A stretch of DNA of 64,000 bases from Gnetum montanum (GCA_015680685.1 MNCI01017909.1:311079-375078); one strand, 5' to 3'; positions 10,200 to 23,689 are shown, numbered from the stretch's first letter. Notes: generated by a model not told the origin, from the letters alone. Numbers and translations: made by a program.

Positions 10200-12689
10200 T
10201 CAACCGTATGTGTAGGTGAAGGCTTAGATGGACTATGAGGTCGAAAGAAAGGTCTTTTTTTTAATCAAGAAATCAACCCCTTCGATTAATGATTAGGTTG
10301 CAAATTAATAGCCATTGTAGCATTACGTTGTTGTAATTGAGTTGGTAGTTTACCCTGCATTGGTGGAGTAGGTGGTAGTTGTGCAACTAGGGGAGGAGTG
10401 TGTGCAAGGACAAGAGGAGGATAAGGATAGGAGGTGGTATCCATTTTTTCATATGGAGAAGGAGTTTGATAGTAATCAGAAGGATGGTAGTAAGGCTGAA
10501 TATTAGAAACATGACTGGAAGAGTCATGTGGAGACATGAGTTGCTAAATGTAATAACCATATGGATTAGGCTATTGGTAAGGGTATTATTGCCTTGGTGG
10601 TGCAAGTGCCCACGATTGTGGTTGCTACCATTATTGATACTGTTCATATGGTTATGGTGGAGCTCCACATGGATAATATGGTTGTTGCTAGTAGAACCAC
10701 CTAAGATTACCTTGAGGTTAAGATAACCATCTAAATGTTTGCCTTTGTGTAAGTCATGGATGTAAGGCATACACCCTAGATTGCTGTAAATGTGACACAA
10801 CGGGGCAACATCCCTTAGGATGTTCACATTGACAAATGTCACATCCATGATGATCATCTAATTTACTATCTACAACCTCACCTATTGCAGAAATATTGCC
10901 CTTACCTTTGTAATATGTACATTCAACTTCCTTGCACCTCCTACACTCACAAGCACTACCTTGTTCTCAGGACTCTTTAGCAATTTTGAGGATAGTTTGA
11001 AATCAATTATCCATGGAGTCCCTTAATTGATCAACCTTGGTGGTAAGTTTAGATTGGAATTATTGAAGTGGAAAGCCTTTCCTATGCATTTTCTCATCAA
11101 ATATGGATTTTTCCTCATTGTCACAAAATCAAATCTCTAGCTTGTGAATGGAAGGATTGCGGTTGTACTCCTCTACACTTTTGCTTTTTCTTAGTTCACC
11201 CTCCTATTTGGTGACCTACTCTATTAACCTTGGTACTTGACAAGTAGTTAGTTCTAACAATCACCCTTGGGCATAGCCAAGGGTTCTCCTAATTTCATTA
11301 CGAAACTCATCTACAATGTGGTGGAGTTGAGCCAATTGAGAATAACCATGGCCAAGGCATTTTTGCATCAAGGCATAGTATCGGCCAATGGTGGCATCCA
11401 AGGGTTTGTGTGCTCCTTGTTTTCACCCTTAAAGTTGCTTCCTTAAGTTGGCACTCGAGAGTATGTTTGATACTTATTATTGAACAATTCAAGCATGGTA
11501 CTCCATCGTCTGATAGATTTCAATTCTAAGGACCAATAGTAGTTCTCTACTTTTTTGATGAGTCTCCTGGGAAACAACTTTAGTTTCTAACACTTATTCT
11601 CTATGTTTTGCAAGGCACATGCATCTTGGAAAGCTTGANCATTCTCTATGTTTTGCAAGGCACATGCATCTTGGAAAGCTTGAAGATGATTGTACAAATT
11701 AGAGTTATATCCTCCTTCAAATCGAGGAATATTGTTCATGTCTAATTGTTTGATCCAACTATCTTTCAAATGTCTTGTTGGAATTCTAATTGCCTTTGCG
11801 ATCTTAAGCATTTTTTAAGTAGCAAATAAAGGCTCATCAAGGCCTTGATCATGGTGCCTATGATGCCCTCTACTACCCCTTCATTCATGGTTATGTGCCT
11901 CTCTTGAACATCTATGTCATTAATCTTGCCTATCTCAATGGTCCCCTTGATTATTGTGGTCCCATCAATCATTGTGCTTGTTTCGATTACCTCCATCATG
12001 ATCTCACCTTATATGGTCATGGTTGAACCTAGAAGAAGAAGATGATGATGAAGGGGAAGAGGAAGGAGAAGTAGCACACCACCTCTTTAGTGATCATGAC
12101 CACAATAACGATTGTGCTTCTTGCTAGCATCTCTGTCTTGACTTGTCCCTTCAGATCTATCTTTATCATTGGATCCCTTGTTACTAGAATCAGGATTGTG
12201 AACTATGGAGTGTAGATTCTAGTTTTGATCTCCATCATCGAAGTCAAAGAGAGGAGTGTCATTGAGTGGAAAACCCCCAAAGAAGGATTCCCCACTAGCT
12301 TGTTGGTACAATAGGAGCGAAGAATCATTAAGCCATTTTCCCTTAAAAAATTCATAATGCTGCTCAAGCTGTCAATCCCATAGGCATTGTGTTTTAGTGG
12401 GATGATAATCCCTAGTGTCAACATCCTACACATTATACTCTCCATGGCAGTCTTGAAGACCACATTGTGCAAACATTTGATAGAGCATTACAAGAGTAGC
12501 ATAATTGGGCAGCAACACAATGTTTCCCTCAATGTTATACCATCACAACTATTTATCCTCATGTAGGATGAAGGTGAAATTTGGCACATACTTATTAGAG
12601 TGAGTATAGATAATTTGGTACTATTGAGGCTTTTTCGAACAAACATTATTAGCTTTGGGTAGAGAAGTGCTCCTGTGAGAAGAAGACAT
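10200..12689 (-). pseudogene. Gag, element 2
   Basis: Nucleocapsid precursor. The ATG at 12689 (minus) starts MSSSHR, the same start as element 3. The capsid-like core around 11300-11800 includes LDMNNIPRFEGGYNSNLYNH and the QAFQDACALQN block. Near 10840-10800 a short zinc-knuckle-like CDIC...HPKGCCP can be read, followed by a Pro/Gln/Tyr-rich tail (10540-10280). The frame is broken many times, and the N at 11639 lies inside a 43-bp duplicated stretch that is probably an assembly artefact. Confidence 0.78.
11596..11683. other. Assembly gap with duplicated flanks
   Basis: An N at 11639 separates two almost identical ~43-bp stretches, each containing CTCTATGTTTTGCAAGGCAC and ending AAAGCTTGA. 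This is typical of two contig ends that overlap but were joined as a gap. It probably adds a false duplication to element 2 gag. Confidence 0.85.
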
Positions 12690-12831
12690 TTTTAGCTAGC
12701 GAATAAAAATCATAGTGTGCTCTAAGAATTTGTTGTAGTAATTGTGAAATAAGATATGACTCTTAGGTTTGTTCCAATGATTTAAATACTTTTCACTAGG
12801 TCCTAGATAGTGCACAAAACAAAAAAAGAGT

Positions 12832-12849
12832 CCTTGGAAATGGTGCTAA
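12832..12849 (-). promoter_or_regulatory. Primer binding site, element 2
   Basis: Directly after the 5' LTR end the minus strand reads TTAGCACCATTTCCAAGG. This is a degraded form of TTGGCACTGTTGCCAGG in element 3 and resembles the tRNA-Asp primer site used by Athila-type elements. Confidence 0.7.
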
Positions 12850-13693
12850 TGATGAGTGGTGAGGTACCCCTACACCCAACCATACGAATCACTAAGGCAT
12901 TATGCACGATCTAGTTGAATTTCATGGACCTATAGTTATCTCATACACTAGTTCCTCTAGGAAGTGAAATGTCATTGAGAAAATTTGTTGTCTTCCCAAC
13001 TACACTTGTGAGGCTTAAGGGTATGGTTTAAGTGTAATTGAGGTATATGAATTTTTGTCATTTTATATTTTATGGATGTAATCACCTACAACAAGAATAA
13101 AGGTAGAGTAGATTGAAAACTAATGTCTATTATCTATCTAACCTAACACAAGTAACTGCCCCACTTTCCTAAACACATCCTGAACACATATAGCACTACT
13201 AGGTTACCAAACGTTAAGCGTTGTTGGGTTACCAAGTACTATATGAATGCTTGAAGTGGTCATGCTCATGTTCATATACTATTGGAGATAAATTATTTAA
13301 TCAAATGCATTAAAGTAAAGAATAGGAAAGTAAAATGCAATAAGAAAAATATTAAGCTATTCTTAGTGCTACAAGGATTTTCAAAAGAGTTCATTTTATT
13401 CTCATCACATTGCTATGCTCAGGTACATTAGTGCTTAAACAAAGAACCATACACACTTTTGACTCCTTCTACGGGCACTCAGAAAATATTATAACTCTAG
13501 GGAAAAGAAATAGAAAGAGCTTAACTACCTTGCTTGAAAAATGAAAATTAACTAAGAACTTTTGAAAATTGAAGCCTAGGCACGGTATTTATAGACTCAA
13601 GGTATATACCTTGACATTAGACATCCGACATTGGATCCAAGGCCTGATGTCACATATTCGACATCGCGGCCAACATCGAATAGTGATTCATCA
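12850..13693 (-). repeat. 5' LTR of element 2
   Basis: 844 bp, TGATGAATCAC...CACTCATCA on the minus strand. A TATAAATACC box lies near 13590. The AT-rich U5 contains GGTTACCAA repeats. The LTR pair differs at about 14 of 185 compared sites, mostly transitions. Confidence 0.9.
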
Positions 13694-16600
13694 CTTCCTA
13701 TGGTGATCTACATGATATTTATTACCAAGGAAACACTTGGTCACCATAGCTTAAATCTCTAATAACTTCCTATGGAAGTTATAACTTCTAAGGTAGTTAT
13801 AAGTTAATATCCTTAGATATTTGTAATACCCTTAAATTTTGATGATTATTGTAACTACTAAAGGCCACTATAAAAAGGCTTCAAGGGTAGAATTAAAAAA
13901 AGAAGAAGGCAGAATATTGTGAAAAGACAATTGAAGATTGTTCATAAGATGGCTTGCTAAAGACATCAATTGCACTACTTTTTTTTTAATCTTGTGAGTT
14001 CATTTCTTCTCATTTTGTTTTAGTTACTTAGCTAATGGTTTAGTTAGTATTGTGCTTGGCATTTAATTTTGGAATTTTTCCTAGGTTGCTTTTATAGCTC
14101 TATTTTTGCACAATATTAGATTTGCCAAAGAAGAGCTTATTTTGTTGAAAAGCCTCAAGAGTAATTTAATAGTAATGTCTTAACAAAATTGCTTATTTTG
14201 AGCATAGAGAATCTAGAAAAATCTTTGGTATTTTGAGACAACTAAAGTAGCTTCATTATTTTAAAGTGTATTACCTTAGTATTTCAATCAAGAAATTGTC
14301 AAATTTTTGAAAGCTCCATTGAATGCAATTTATGACAACTATTAACTAGCCAAAATTGAGACATGTACTTTATCATTTATGTAGCATATTTGGTGGTATA
14401 ATAAGATTGTCTTTATGAAATTGCTTCTTTAGCTTAGAAATTTTGGAGAACTTCTAGTTATTGAATTAGAAATAGCTTTATTGTGAAGTGGTTTCCTCAT
14501 GTTAATTTATCTTGCTTAAATATTTGAGATTTCACCTAAGTCTGTTTTCTTTTTCTTTCTCTTTCTAAGTCCATTAAATCTTCCTCTATTTCTAGTTTTC
14601 TTGTTGAATTTTCTCTCTAGGGAAAATTAGGAGTAGATTGGTAGAATTATTCGCAAACATTTTTGCAAAAATTTTATTTGTTACAAGTAACATACTATAG
14701 GGACCATATAGACTAAGTGATTGGACAAAATAGGAATCTTCAACAACTCATAGTATTTGAAAAAAATAGCTAAAGCTCTTTTATGATAGCCAATTACAGT
14801 TTTATACACAACCCAACTAGTTCAACATTCTCAACAACAAATACATACTCACAACTAGTTTGCTTTATAACTAATAAGTTTATTTGGAGGTATCTAGGCC
14901 TTGGTGTTGCCAAAGCCTAGTAAGCACCTAAAACTTATTTGAAAAACATCTTTGATCCCCATGACTTCCCAAGGTCATGAGACCATAAGGCCTTGCATGT
15001 TAGTGGTCTGGTCCCAAACAATCACCAACACCTAGCCCTTATGTCTTTGAAGACTTAGAAGTCACCATCGAAGGGAACTTTGTAAAATTAAATGCTACAT
15101 TTATTCAAGTCCTAATCCAAAGGAAAAAATCTTATTTGACCATCATGGGCACATCCATGTTCATGACTTGATCAAAGCTTAATGTATGGATTTGATTATT
15201 TAGCACAACCAGAGGAACTAAAGAGAGGTTTCTAGTTTCAAGAACCTATCCTACAGAAGTGTAGGAAGGGAAGATAAACAAGCTCAATTCTTGAGCTTTT
15301 AGATGATTTTGTAGCACTTCATTTTATCAAGCATCATTAATAGTCAAATCATATAATAATTAGAACTAAATGACATTGGAAGTTGCAATGCTACCTTGCA
15401 TCTCTAATGGGGAAGTTGGAGGTCTATCCTCATTAATTATGTAAGCAATGGTGAAGGGAAGTAGTAGAAGATCCATTGTGAAGCTTTGTGAAGGCTATTT
15501 TACTTTCATGAGCTACTTGAATTATTGGCTAAGACCTAGTGATGTTGCATTTTCCCTTTCTCCTCCCTAGTGTATTCAAATTCTCCATTTCCTCCTTATT
15601 AGTTCATCTGTAGTTCACTGTTGTGCATAAAAGAAGTTAACTTTGGTAAAACAGAGGATGAGATTTGGCCATCTTAGGATGGACTTGCATTTGATGCTAA
15701 TGTATCACTAGTTGTTGGAAATTGATAGATCTCTCAACAATGAGATTTGCAAAGGCAAAAAAGGTGAAATCCTACTATAGGGAGGACCCACTTGCAAAGT
15801 CTTGGTGGCTTAGAATTATGAGTGAGTAACTTCAATGCTTAATTTTCTATGAGATGAATGCTTACATTGCATAAAGTAGTTGAGTGGTCTTATCCTTAGG
15901 TAGTAGCCAATCTATATGTTTTAGTAGTTAATTAGAACATTTTTTTGCTCCTATTTGATTGCCTCATAACTTTAAATTGAAATATTTATTTAATTTTGAT
16001 CCTTTATGATTTGTTGCATATATTTTTCTTCTTTTTTGAATTCTAAGATACTTGGATCATGTATTATATTTTCCTTCCTTTTTTGAAGCCTATGGTAGTA
16101 ATATGTATTTTACTTATTCAAGCCAAGCATCTCATACCTCAGTTGTGAGGGAGAGGGACAAAATTAGGTATGATTTTTTTTTAAAAAAATTTCTATCGGA
16201 TTTTACATGCATGTGTTGGAATCTTGATTGTGATAATATTTTACATGTTATTCTTGGATTTTATGTTTTTCATCATGCTTGCTAACATTTTTTATGATGG
16301 GGGTATAGAGTCTCAAGGAACTTACATGATTTTTTAGTATTTTTCACAAAGAATCTAGTTTTAATAATTATGTTCCATTCACTAAAGATCATGATTAGAG
16401 AAAGTTGAAGAACCTCAAGCCTTCATGGTGGAACTATTTGAAGATAAGTACCACTCAAACTTGACAAGGAAATGTCATTACTGAATTTATTTGTTAAATG
16501 TAGAAACTATAATTAGTTTAATCCTTGTAGATGGATTAATGTAGTTGTATGGAGCTTTATGATGATTCCACCTTACTTGAGAGGGACCCATCTATACAAA

Positions 16601-17500
16601 ATGATGTTGGGTAATCAAGGATGCGATTAAGAAGAATTTATTGCTTTCATGTGTTAGTGTCAGACTTGTCCCATAAGGGATTATGAGATGAAGGTAGGTT
16701 TTATTTGAAAGGTTAAATTGTCAAATCTTCTATAAATTTTTGAAAAAGTTGAAAGTGATATTATCTCTCATATTGGGACAATTAAGCATTCTAAAACCCT
16801 CATTATAGCTAATGAATTTTTGCAAAATTTGATATATTATTGAAGTAGAACTAGATTTGCTTTAGTGAAAAATTCTTCCACATGCTGGTGAAATTAATTT
16901 TGTAGAAGATTGTTTATTAGAATCTTGCAAAGCTATGTCACTATTATCATCAAGAGGATTGCATGTTTGATTTGTGTTCTTTTATGTTGTGAAAAATAGG
17001 CAATGCAAGTATGTTAATAATAAGCTACTATAAATGCTACTAAGGTTTCTTCTACAAATGTTATAGATCCTACTAAGTGTTTTTCTGTAAATGTTACAAA
17101 TCTTGGGATAAATTCTTTTACTAATATTTCAACAGTTAATCAATCTCTTTCTTTTACTGTTATTCAACAGAATGTATCTTCAAGGAAGGTTCTAATGAAT
17201 TTTTTTAAAAAAATTCTTCAATGACTAAGTAAAAACAAATATGTGTTCCTTAGGTTTCAAAAAATCCTATTGTTGATTCAAATAGTTTTCAATTGGTTCT
17301 TCATAATAAAAAACATCAAGTAAGTCTTTTTATTAGTGATTACATGTCAAATCCTTAGAATGAACATGGTCAAAATATTTTAATTACTAATAATTCATTT
17401 GTAGCTTTTGGTCAAGGTATGGAGATAACATCTTTTGATAATGTTGATCCTATTGATAAGGTAGAAGCTTTCTCCTCCTCCACCCAATGTTAATCTTTTT
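13694..17500. other. AT-rich region without a supported gene
   Basis: 13694-13980 looks like a promoter or LTR: an inverted repeat (CTATGGTGA...TCACCATAG, 13698-13750), CTATGGAAGTTATAACTTC-type palindromes and a TATAAAAAGG box near 13871. No matching second LTR was found. 14000-16000 shows nothing recognisable. From 16050 to 17500 there are scattered plus-strand frames, for example one ending near 17490 with SNSFQLVLHNKKHQ, that could be a strongly decayed LINE ORF1, but I could not identify a domain. Confidence 0.4.
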
Positions 17501-19589
17501 ATGGAATGTCTAGTTTCCTACCCTAAAGGGAAGGTTTTTTTGGATTATTTGTAAGGATGAAAACCTAAAAAGACATCCTTAAAATAGTTAGGCTTTTCTT
17601 ATTGAATTGGAGTTTCTCCTCTCTACAATACTCTTCTACTTTTGCACTCTAGATTTATATATGTATAGAATTCAACACTCACCCAAAACTGATGACTTGG
17701 TTTAAAGCATAGATCTTCTTATATTTAATCGCTTAATGATGTAAGGTGATAACATACCTAATACAAGACTTCTACATGACTTTTAATTAAATTTTCTTCT
17801 AAAATGTTTCTAAAAAAATAAACTTCCAAATAATGACTCATATTGTATAATGTTAGAACATAAATTTTAACATAAAATAAAAGGATATGAGATGATTTCA
17901 ACAACAACATCAAGCATTGAACAAGTCTTGTCTTCAAGAAGTTAAACCAAAAGATAGTAACCCTTATACTCAACTTACATTCCTAAAGCTTTTCATTAGG
18001 TAAGTAATAAGAAAACTAAACTTACCTCATCTACCATAATTAAATCAAAGTAGCAATCAAGTTTTACTACATTTATATTAAAGACAATCCAACATAATTA
18101 AATTATGCATGTAAAATAACCAAAAAATAAACACTTATCATGAAAGAATCTCATAAAGCTTCATCACTAAAACTGTAAAGAGACTTTTATTACTTACATA
18201 GTAATAATCTATTATGGCTAAAAGTAGTTAATTAATTAATCAACAAAAGTTAAACAAATCATTGAACTAATCAGACATATATTCTAATTTTCTTTGTTAA
18301 AAATAAATTTCATAACTATTTTTTTCTCTCTCTCTTTTTCTTTTCACATGCTCTAGATGAGCTAAAAGCTTCTTAACTTATCCTAAATCTAAAAATTCAT
18401 TTCTAAAATTGATAATTTGCTTAATTTCATTAATATTCTTGTGATGGATATTTATATACCAAAATACAAAGAAATCAACCTATAAAACATCAAAATTTCT
18501 CACAATCATTCTCCGTAATTGACCTTTTAAATCAATTCTCTTGAGACCATTATTTGTTAAATGTTCTAAGGTTTATTTCAAGTATCCTCACATATCTTAA
18601 TTTGAAGATGTTAGCATAGTAATAGAAGCCTTAGCATAAAAATCCTAAGTCCTAAATTTGATTCTAGTGGCAATGCTAGGCTATATGAATTACAAACATC
18701 CTATTTGAATAAAATGGGTCTTAGTGTCTTAGTGGATGTAAATAAAAATTCAATCACATCATGTTGCAATTTTTTCCTTGATAGGGTTTAATTGAGTGGA
18801 ATTTTCCTAATTAACAAAGTCATCAGTCTTTTAACTAGCATATTCTAACAAAGCTTTCCTTATATTAAATTCACTTATGTCATTAACATTCTTAGTAAAA
18901 ACTGAAGTCCCATCATGTAGAAGTTTTTCCTTATTAAGGTTTAAAAAAATGGAGTCTGTCCAATTAACTAAGTCATGGACCTTCTAAATATCATGTTTTT
19001 ATCTTCAATTCAGTTATGTTAGTAACATTCTTAGCTATTTCTTCCTATATGTCCACTATCTTATCAATTTCATAAAATAATTTGGCATTTCAAATAGTTG
19101 TATTTGTTTGTTATCTTCTAATTATTATTTTAATTAAGTAATCTCAATGTTTCAATAAATACACTTTTGTTTCCTTTTGTTGATGATGAATTTCTTTTTC
19201 ATTTTTGCTTTTTTTTTCATTTCAAACCTTCCTTTGTGATAAGTGGTTTTGAAATTTTATTTTCAGAAATCTTTCTTTGATTCAAAGTGATCATTGTAAC
19301 AAATTCTTTTGTAAAGCTACTTTGGATATCAACTCTTTCCCATATCACTTGCAACACATTTAAGAACCACACACACTCATAAATATGCAAAGATTATAAT
19401 AAATAATAACAAGAGATCATACAACAAAGGCTTATATTATTCACTCCAAGGTATGCTTTTAGGGAGCGAAACACTTGGCCTGAGATCACTCATTGAGATA
19501 TAAGTCAAAGCAAAGCTGAGGGATGCTTAGAGTAAGAATGCTTTCTAGGAGTGATGTGTTTCACTAGAGATCTCTTTGGTTTGATGCCT
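17501..19589 (-). other. AT-rich region, possibly pararetroviral leader side of copy A
   Basis: Lies just downstream (minus strand) of the promoter-like region of copy A, where the leader and first genes of a pararetrovirus would be expected. No coat or movement-protein motif is readable. Two imperfect direct repeats of about 140 bp start at 18757 and 18911 (CATCATGTNGNA-like starts; both include TTAACATTCTTAG-type ends). The viral assignment is inference from position only. Confidence 0.3.
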
Positions 19590-19760
19590 CTCAACTGATT
19601 ACACACACTTCTATATAGTTGAGGCACTATACTCATTGTGTTATAGCTATGTAGCACTATACTCAAAGTGTTATAGCTATGTAGCACTATACTCAGTGCA
19701 TTACAATAAAAAATCTACATATAATTAACAATATAGAAGTAGCTTTACAAAAGTAAAGTA
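19590..19760 (-). promoter_or_regulatory. Pararetrovirus promoter-like region, copy A
   Basis: On the minus strand, about 2.6 copies of a 30-bp unit (AGTGCTACATAGCTATAACAC core, plus-strand 19622-19702) lie just upstream of CAACTATATAGAAGTGTGTG (TATA near 19609-19621). Copy C has the same TATA context (CAACTATATATACGTGTGTG, 47472-47491). Its place after the last ORF matches the main promoter of caulimovirids. Confidence 0.6.
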
Positions 19761-19799
19761 CTATACAAGATGAAAAATATTTTAAAGATCAAGATCAAG

Positions 19800-20512
19800 C
19801 ATCTTCAAGAGAGTCATAGCTTCCATGAGAATCCACTTTGTTATTAGGAGATGATGAATCCCAAATCCATGAATTCAAAGTAGTGATTGGCTCATTACAT
19901 ACATAATAGATTTCTAGAGTTCCATCATACTATCGCATAGCCTGAATCCTTGGGTCAAGGTCTCCAAGTTGTAAAGTTCTTGAAATCAATGACTGGACTT
20001 TATAACAATAATTTATGTCATATCTATTAGCAATATAAACATCATGATAAAAGGAAAAATGGTAACGAGCACTCCAATCAAGGCGACAGGTGATGTAGAA
20101 GGTTAGATAATAGAAGGGTGGTGAGGAATATCTTTGGATGTAGGCACTTTAAGTTTTTAGATTGCCATAGAATAGATAATCTCTATTGGGTTCAATACTG
20201 CCCAAATACAGGTGGTTAGGATAAGAGAGATGGTAGCACATAGGGATGTGCCCAAATAGACCCCCACCATTGCTAGAAATTTACATTATGGAGAATCTAA
20301 GTGTTGAATTTGATTCTATAAACATGAAAAGGGGATTATTGATACATAGGCTAATTAAAAGCATATGGAAAGGAAGAAATATATAGGTCGTGGAGCTCAA
20401 AGGTATTGCAAGTTCTAATGCATTGAATTGGGTTTCAATCTAAAAATTTGGCATGGAATGTTACTAAGAGAACTTTGGAAGAAGGAGAAGCCACTGAGAG
20501 GTTATGAATGAA
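19800..20512 (-). pseudogene. ORF after pol, copy A (ORF VI position)
   Basis: The frame begins MASPSSKVLLVTFHAKFLD near 20490 and, after frameshifts, continues with a readable block containing YHDVYIANRYDIN and TLQLGDLDPRIQAM (about 20060-19930). A second copy with the same start lies in plus orientation at 47711 (copy C), which shows it is a real viral gene and not chance. Its place between pol and the promoter is that of caulimovirus ORF VI. I do not see a viroplasmin domain and give no function. Confidence 0.6.
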
Positions 20513-20517
20513 CCATT

Positions 20518-21593
20518 TATGGATCAAGAACTTAGAAGGAGGGTTGAGTAAGTTCTCAAAATTAAAAAATGCACCAACCACAAAAACACACCAAAGTTTA
20601 CATGGTTGTATAACTTGGGTAATCAACACTCAAAGGGTAGATTCCTTGCACACATTCGGACATTGTTTCTTTAGAAAGTGGTTTGTAGGGTACAACAACC
20701 TGTACAAGATCTGAGCTCAACTCAAGATTTTTTTGTTGCTATGAAGCCATTCAACCTCACAAGATCCCAAAAAGCTCAGAATGTGGTTTTAGGGATCCCA
20801 TAATCTTTACAAAAATTAAGCACTAATCTAGAGTGTTTTGACACTACAAAACCACTCAATCATGTAGGATGTCAACAAGTTCAATATGGATGCCTTCTCA
20901 CAAGAAACACATCAACCTTGTAGGGATACAAGAAAAAGAGAAATACATAAGGAAAGAATGTAACTAAATTTAAAATTCCTTGTACTTTGAAGCTTAGTAA
21001 AACGTACAACCAAGTAAATGATGTTACAATGAAGAGCAAGAATACAATTACATAGAATACATAATCTAGATCTTGAATGTGAATAGTCCTTGCCAAATTC
21101 CAAAGACTTTGGTATCTTCTTATAGACTTAGAGTTTTAGAAAACTCCTTGAAATTTGTGCAACAACTATCAAATAGCTTGTGTAGATGTCTCCTTCAAGG
21201 TTGGGATGTCTACCTAAGATTGGCTTCAATTTAGAAGAGACATCTCACTAGAAAATAGGACATCTACTCTTGGATGTAAATGTCTACTATTTTTAGGAGA
21301 TGTCTCCTCAACTTTTAAGCTCTATTTTTAAGGCTTCCTCTTGTTAATTTTCCTTATTATCAGTCCTTAGAGCATATTCATTTTATTTGTAACCTTTGTT
21401 TTCATCCATGCTTGTCCATGCTCTCATCTTGCCCATGTGGTCTTCATTTTGACATCTTGTTGTAAATCATGTTTCCTTGAGTTCTTAGGTCTTGTTGTGG
21501 AGTTCTTGTCCATGTCCTACAGACACATTATCCACAATAAAAATTCTATGTTCATCATTTTCCCTAGGGTTTTTACATACCAAAAGATCAACA
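20518..21593 (-). repeat. 3' LTR of copia-type element
   Basis: 1076 bp, starts TGTTGATCTTTTGGTATG after the purine tract GGGGAAGAT and ends GATCCATA (ACA in the other LTR). U3 carries many GACATCT/AGACATC motifs (21180-21310). Confidence 0.88.
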
Positions 21594-21612
21594 ATCTTCC
21601 CCTTTTTGGTGA
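21594..21612 (-). promoter_or_regulatory. Polypurine tract of copia-type element
   Basis: The minus strand reads CACCAAAAAGGGGAAGAT directly before the LTR start TGTTG, the usual copia arrangement. Confidence 0.82.
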
Positions 21613-21879
21613 TGTCCAAAACTTAAGAAAATGGTTTAGTAAATATAAACTTTAAATAACAATAAACAATAAAAATAATTAAGACATAAATTCCAATGGT
21701 AGCCAAGGGGAATTGGTGAGGTGAAAAACATAAGAGCTCAAGCCAATAGGTTCAATAAGAAACAAGAGATTTCCCAAACCTATCCAAGGGTCAACCTATC
21801 TATATAGCATAATAGATTAATATAAAAAGCATAAAGTTACAAGTGTCTATCCATACATATACATATTATCGTTGTCCAA

Positions 21880-23600
21880 ACCATAATGTACAAATTGTCC
21901 AAAAATTCTCTCTCTTTTTGGACATCACCTAAAAGGAGGAGCAACCCAAGGACTCTAATTACTTACCTCAATGGCATTACCAAAATTCTCATTAGAAGTG
22001 GCTGTAGCACAAGAAGGTATGTAGGTCTCCTCATCATCATCATCACTGCTGGTATTGGTGCTAGAGACATGCTGCTTTTCATTGTCATCCAAAGATGGTA
22101 GCTGAACTAGAGGCCTACATTGATGAAGCTTCATATAAAATCAAGATGAAGCTAGTGGATCTTGCTAGGATGGATCTTGATGTGAGGATGAGAAAGCATG
22201 CTTCCTTTGATAAGATATAGGATCAATAGGTCTCCATTAGGAAGAAGTCCCAAAGATGCTCTCCATAACTTGCTACTCAAATGTCTGCAAAGCATCATCT
22301 TGATGATGAGAATTGGGTTTAGGATGCATGGGATTTGATAAATCCACATGGACATGTGCTGGTGATGTGTTGAGCTCCTCTGAATCTGATGCATTTCTTG
22401 AGTCATGAGCTTGAGAAGGCTGAGCTTCTACTAAATGTCTAGGTGGGGCTAGACAGTGCTCCTCATTATCTAATATGGAAGGAGTGGTAATCTTCTCAAA
22501 CTACTTCCCATTAGGAGGAAGTGATATTGTAGCTACATCCATTCTCTTATGAAGGCAAGAGTGAGTCCTATCAATTCTTCCAATAGTATGAGAAAAGGGC
22601 TTAAGCATCTTCTTCAAAGAAGAGTTCACCTAACCACCAATAAATTTAGAGGTTCTCAACTGAGGAGAGGCCTAAGATGGTAATGCAAATCCCTTCTTCC
22701 TTGATTTTTGAGGTATGGTGTTGGGTTTCGCATATTTAGCATGGGTGGAGCTCCTCTTTTCTAAGTACTCATCAAGGTTCCTCTTACCTTTAAGTAAAGG
22801 CATGTTAGGACTAGGAACACCTCTATGTCAAATCAGCAAACTAATGAGCTGAGGATGCCCATAGATTCTCTCCTTGGTAAATAAGCCCAACGTGTCCTAA
22901 AAGAGAGTATGACCCAAGCCCACTGGTTGTCCTCTAGTAAGGCAATAGAGAACAAATTCTTGGACTAGCAAAAAATAGTTATAGCTTCCTCCTTTTACAA
23001 TGACATTATATAAAACAATGAGAGAGAGGATGGAAGCATTAAGGATCATCTAACTCCTATAAATTCTTCCACTACATAGAGCCATTAACTCCCAAAACAA
23101 AGTATCACAAAATTCATCTTAGAAGATAGGAATCACACCATTCATGAAAATGTCATTCATGTAATGAATGGTGATCCTAAAACATCAGCACAAGGTATCC
23201 CAAGAATTTCATTAACTACTTGGGGAGAAACATCAATCAACATACCTCCAACCATGGTATTGAAAGCCCCAATAGATGCATTAGTAATGACAATGTTACA
23301 ATAGAATTATTTGATGAGAATTTCAAGCACACAAAAATTCATAGAAATGAATGAAATCCAATTCAACACTTGAAAGAAACCCATCAAATCCTTCTAACAA
23401 TAGTACTGAAAACAAAGAGATCATTCAAAGATAATAGAGATAGTTTGAGTTACCTGAAATTGATTTTGGGCCTTAATGGATCTAAATTATGGAGAATAAG
23501 TACTTGCAGTATTGGAGGAATCTTCCTTTTACTTCTTCCTCTTTCTTGGCCATGGCATTGACATTGCAACCTTCTTATGGGCCATGGATTTTGAAGAAAA
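21880..23600 (-). pseudogene. Accessory ORF region in place of pol, copia-type element
   Basis: Coding-like minus-strand sequence, broken by stops and frameshifts. Near 23245-23195 it reads IDVSPQVVNEILGIP, a motif also found in gypsy ORF3 (42101-42165) and in the modules at 56880 and 59530. Further on there is a hydrophobic segment (FVLYCLTRG-like, near 22950), a basic stretch and an acidic, Ser/Asp-rich tail (SSDDDDEETYIPS, near 22030). The motif resembles that of plant transposon-associated proteins often found in LTR elements; I cannot name a function. The region follows an internal U3-like module (23690-23870). Confidence 0.5.
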
Positions 23601-23689
23601 AAGCACAACTCATTATTGTTGGTGAAGCCTTGGTCATTTCCCCTTGGTCGTCTATGCTTGAACTTGGAAGAATGAATGAAAATGAAGGT

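Larger units (their letters stand above)
3799..13693 (-). mobile_element. Ty3/gypsy element 2 (Athila/Tat-like), near full length
   Basis: Read on the minus strand: 5' LTR (13693-12850), primer site (12849-12832), gag from 12689, protease, RT, RNase H, integrase to about 6600, a non-coding spacer with three hairpin units, polypurine tract, then a 3' LTR (4362-3799) that lacks its last ~305 bp. The break point is exactly where element 1 ends, so element 1 probably inserted into this LTR. The two LTRs differ at about 7-8% over 185 bp compared by eye. Every gene is broken by stops or frameshifts, so the element is dead. Confidence 0.92.

Noticed and set aside
10400-10726. 108-codon plus-strand ORF rich in Arg, Ile and Trp
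   Set aside because: It is the antisense of the Pro/Gln/Tyr-rich gag tail of element 2; composition explains the open frame.
16052-16285. 77-codon ORF with aromatic-rich sequence
   Set aside because: No motif, no paralogue in the window and AT-rich context; chance frame is likely.
19622-19702. Direct repeats that could suggest a CRISPR-like array
   Set aside because: Fewer than three 30-bp units without spacers, in plant DNA, beside a TATA box; promoter repeats fit better.
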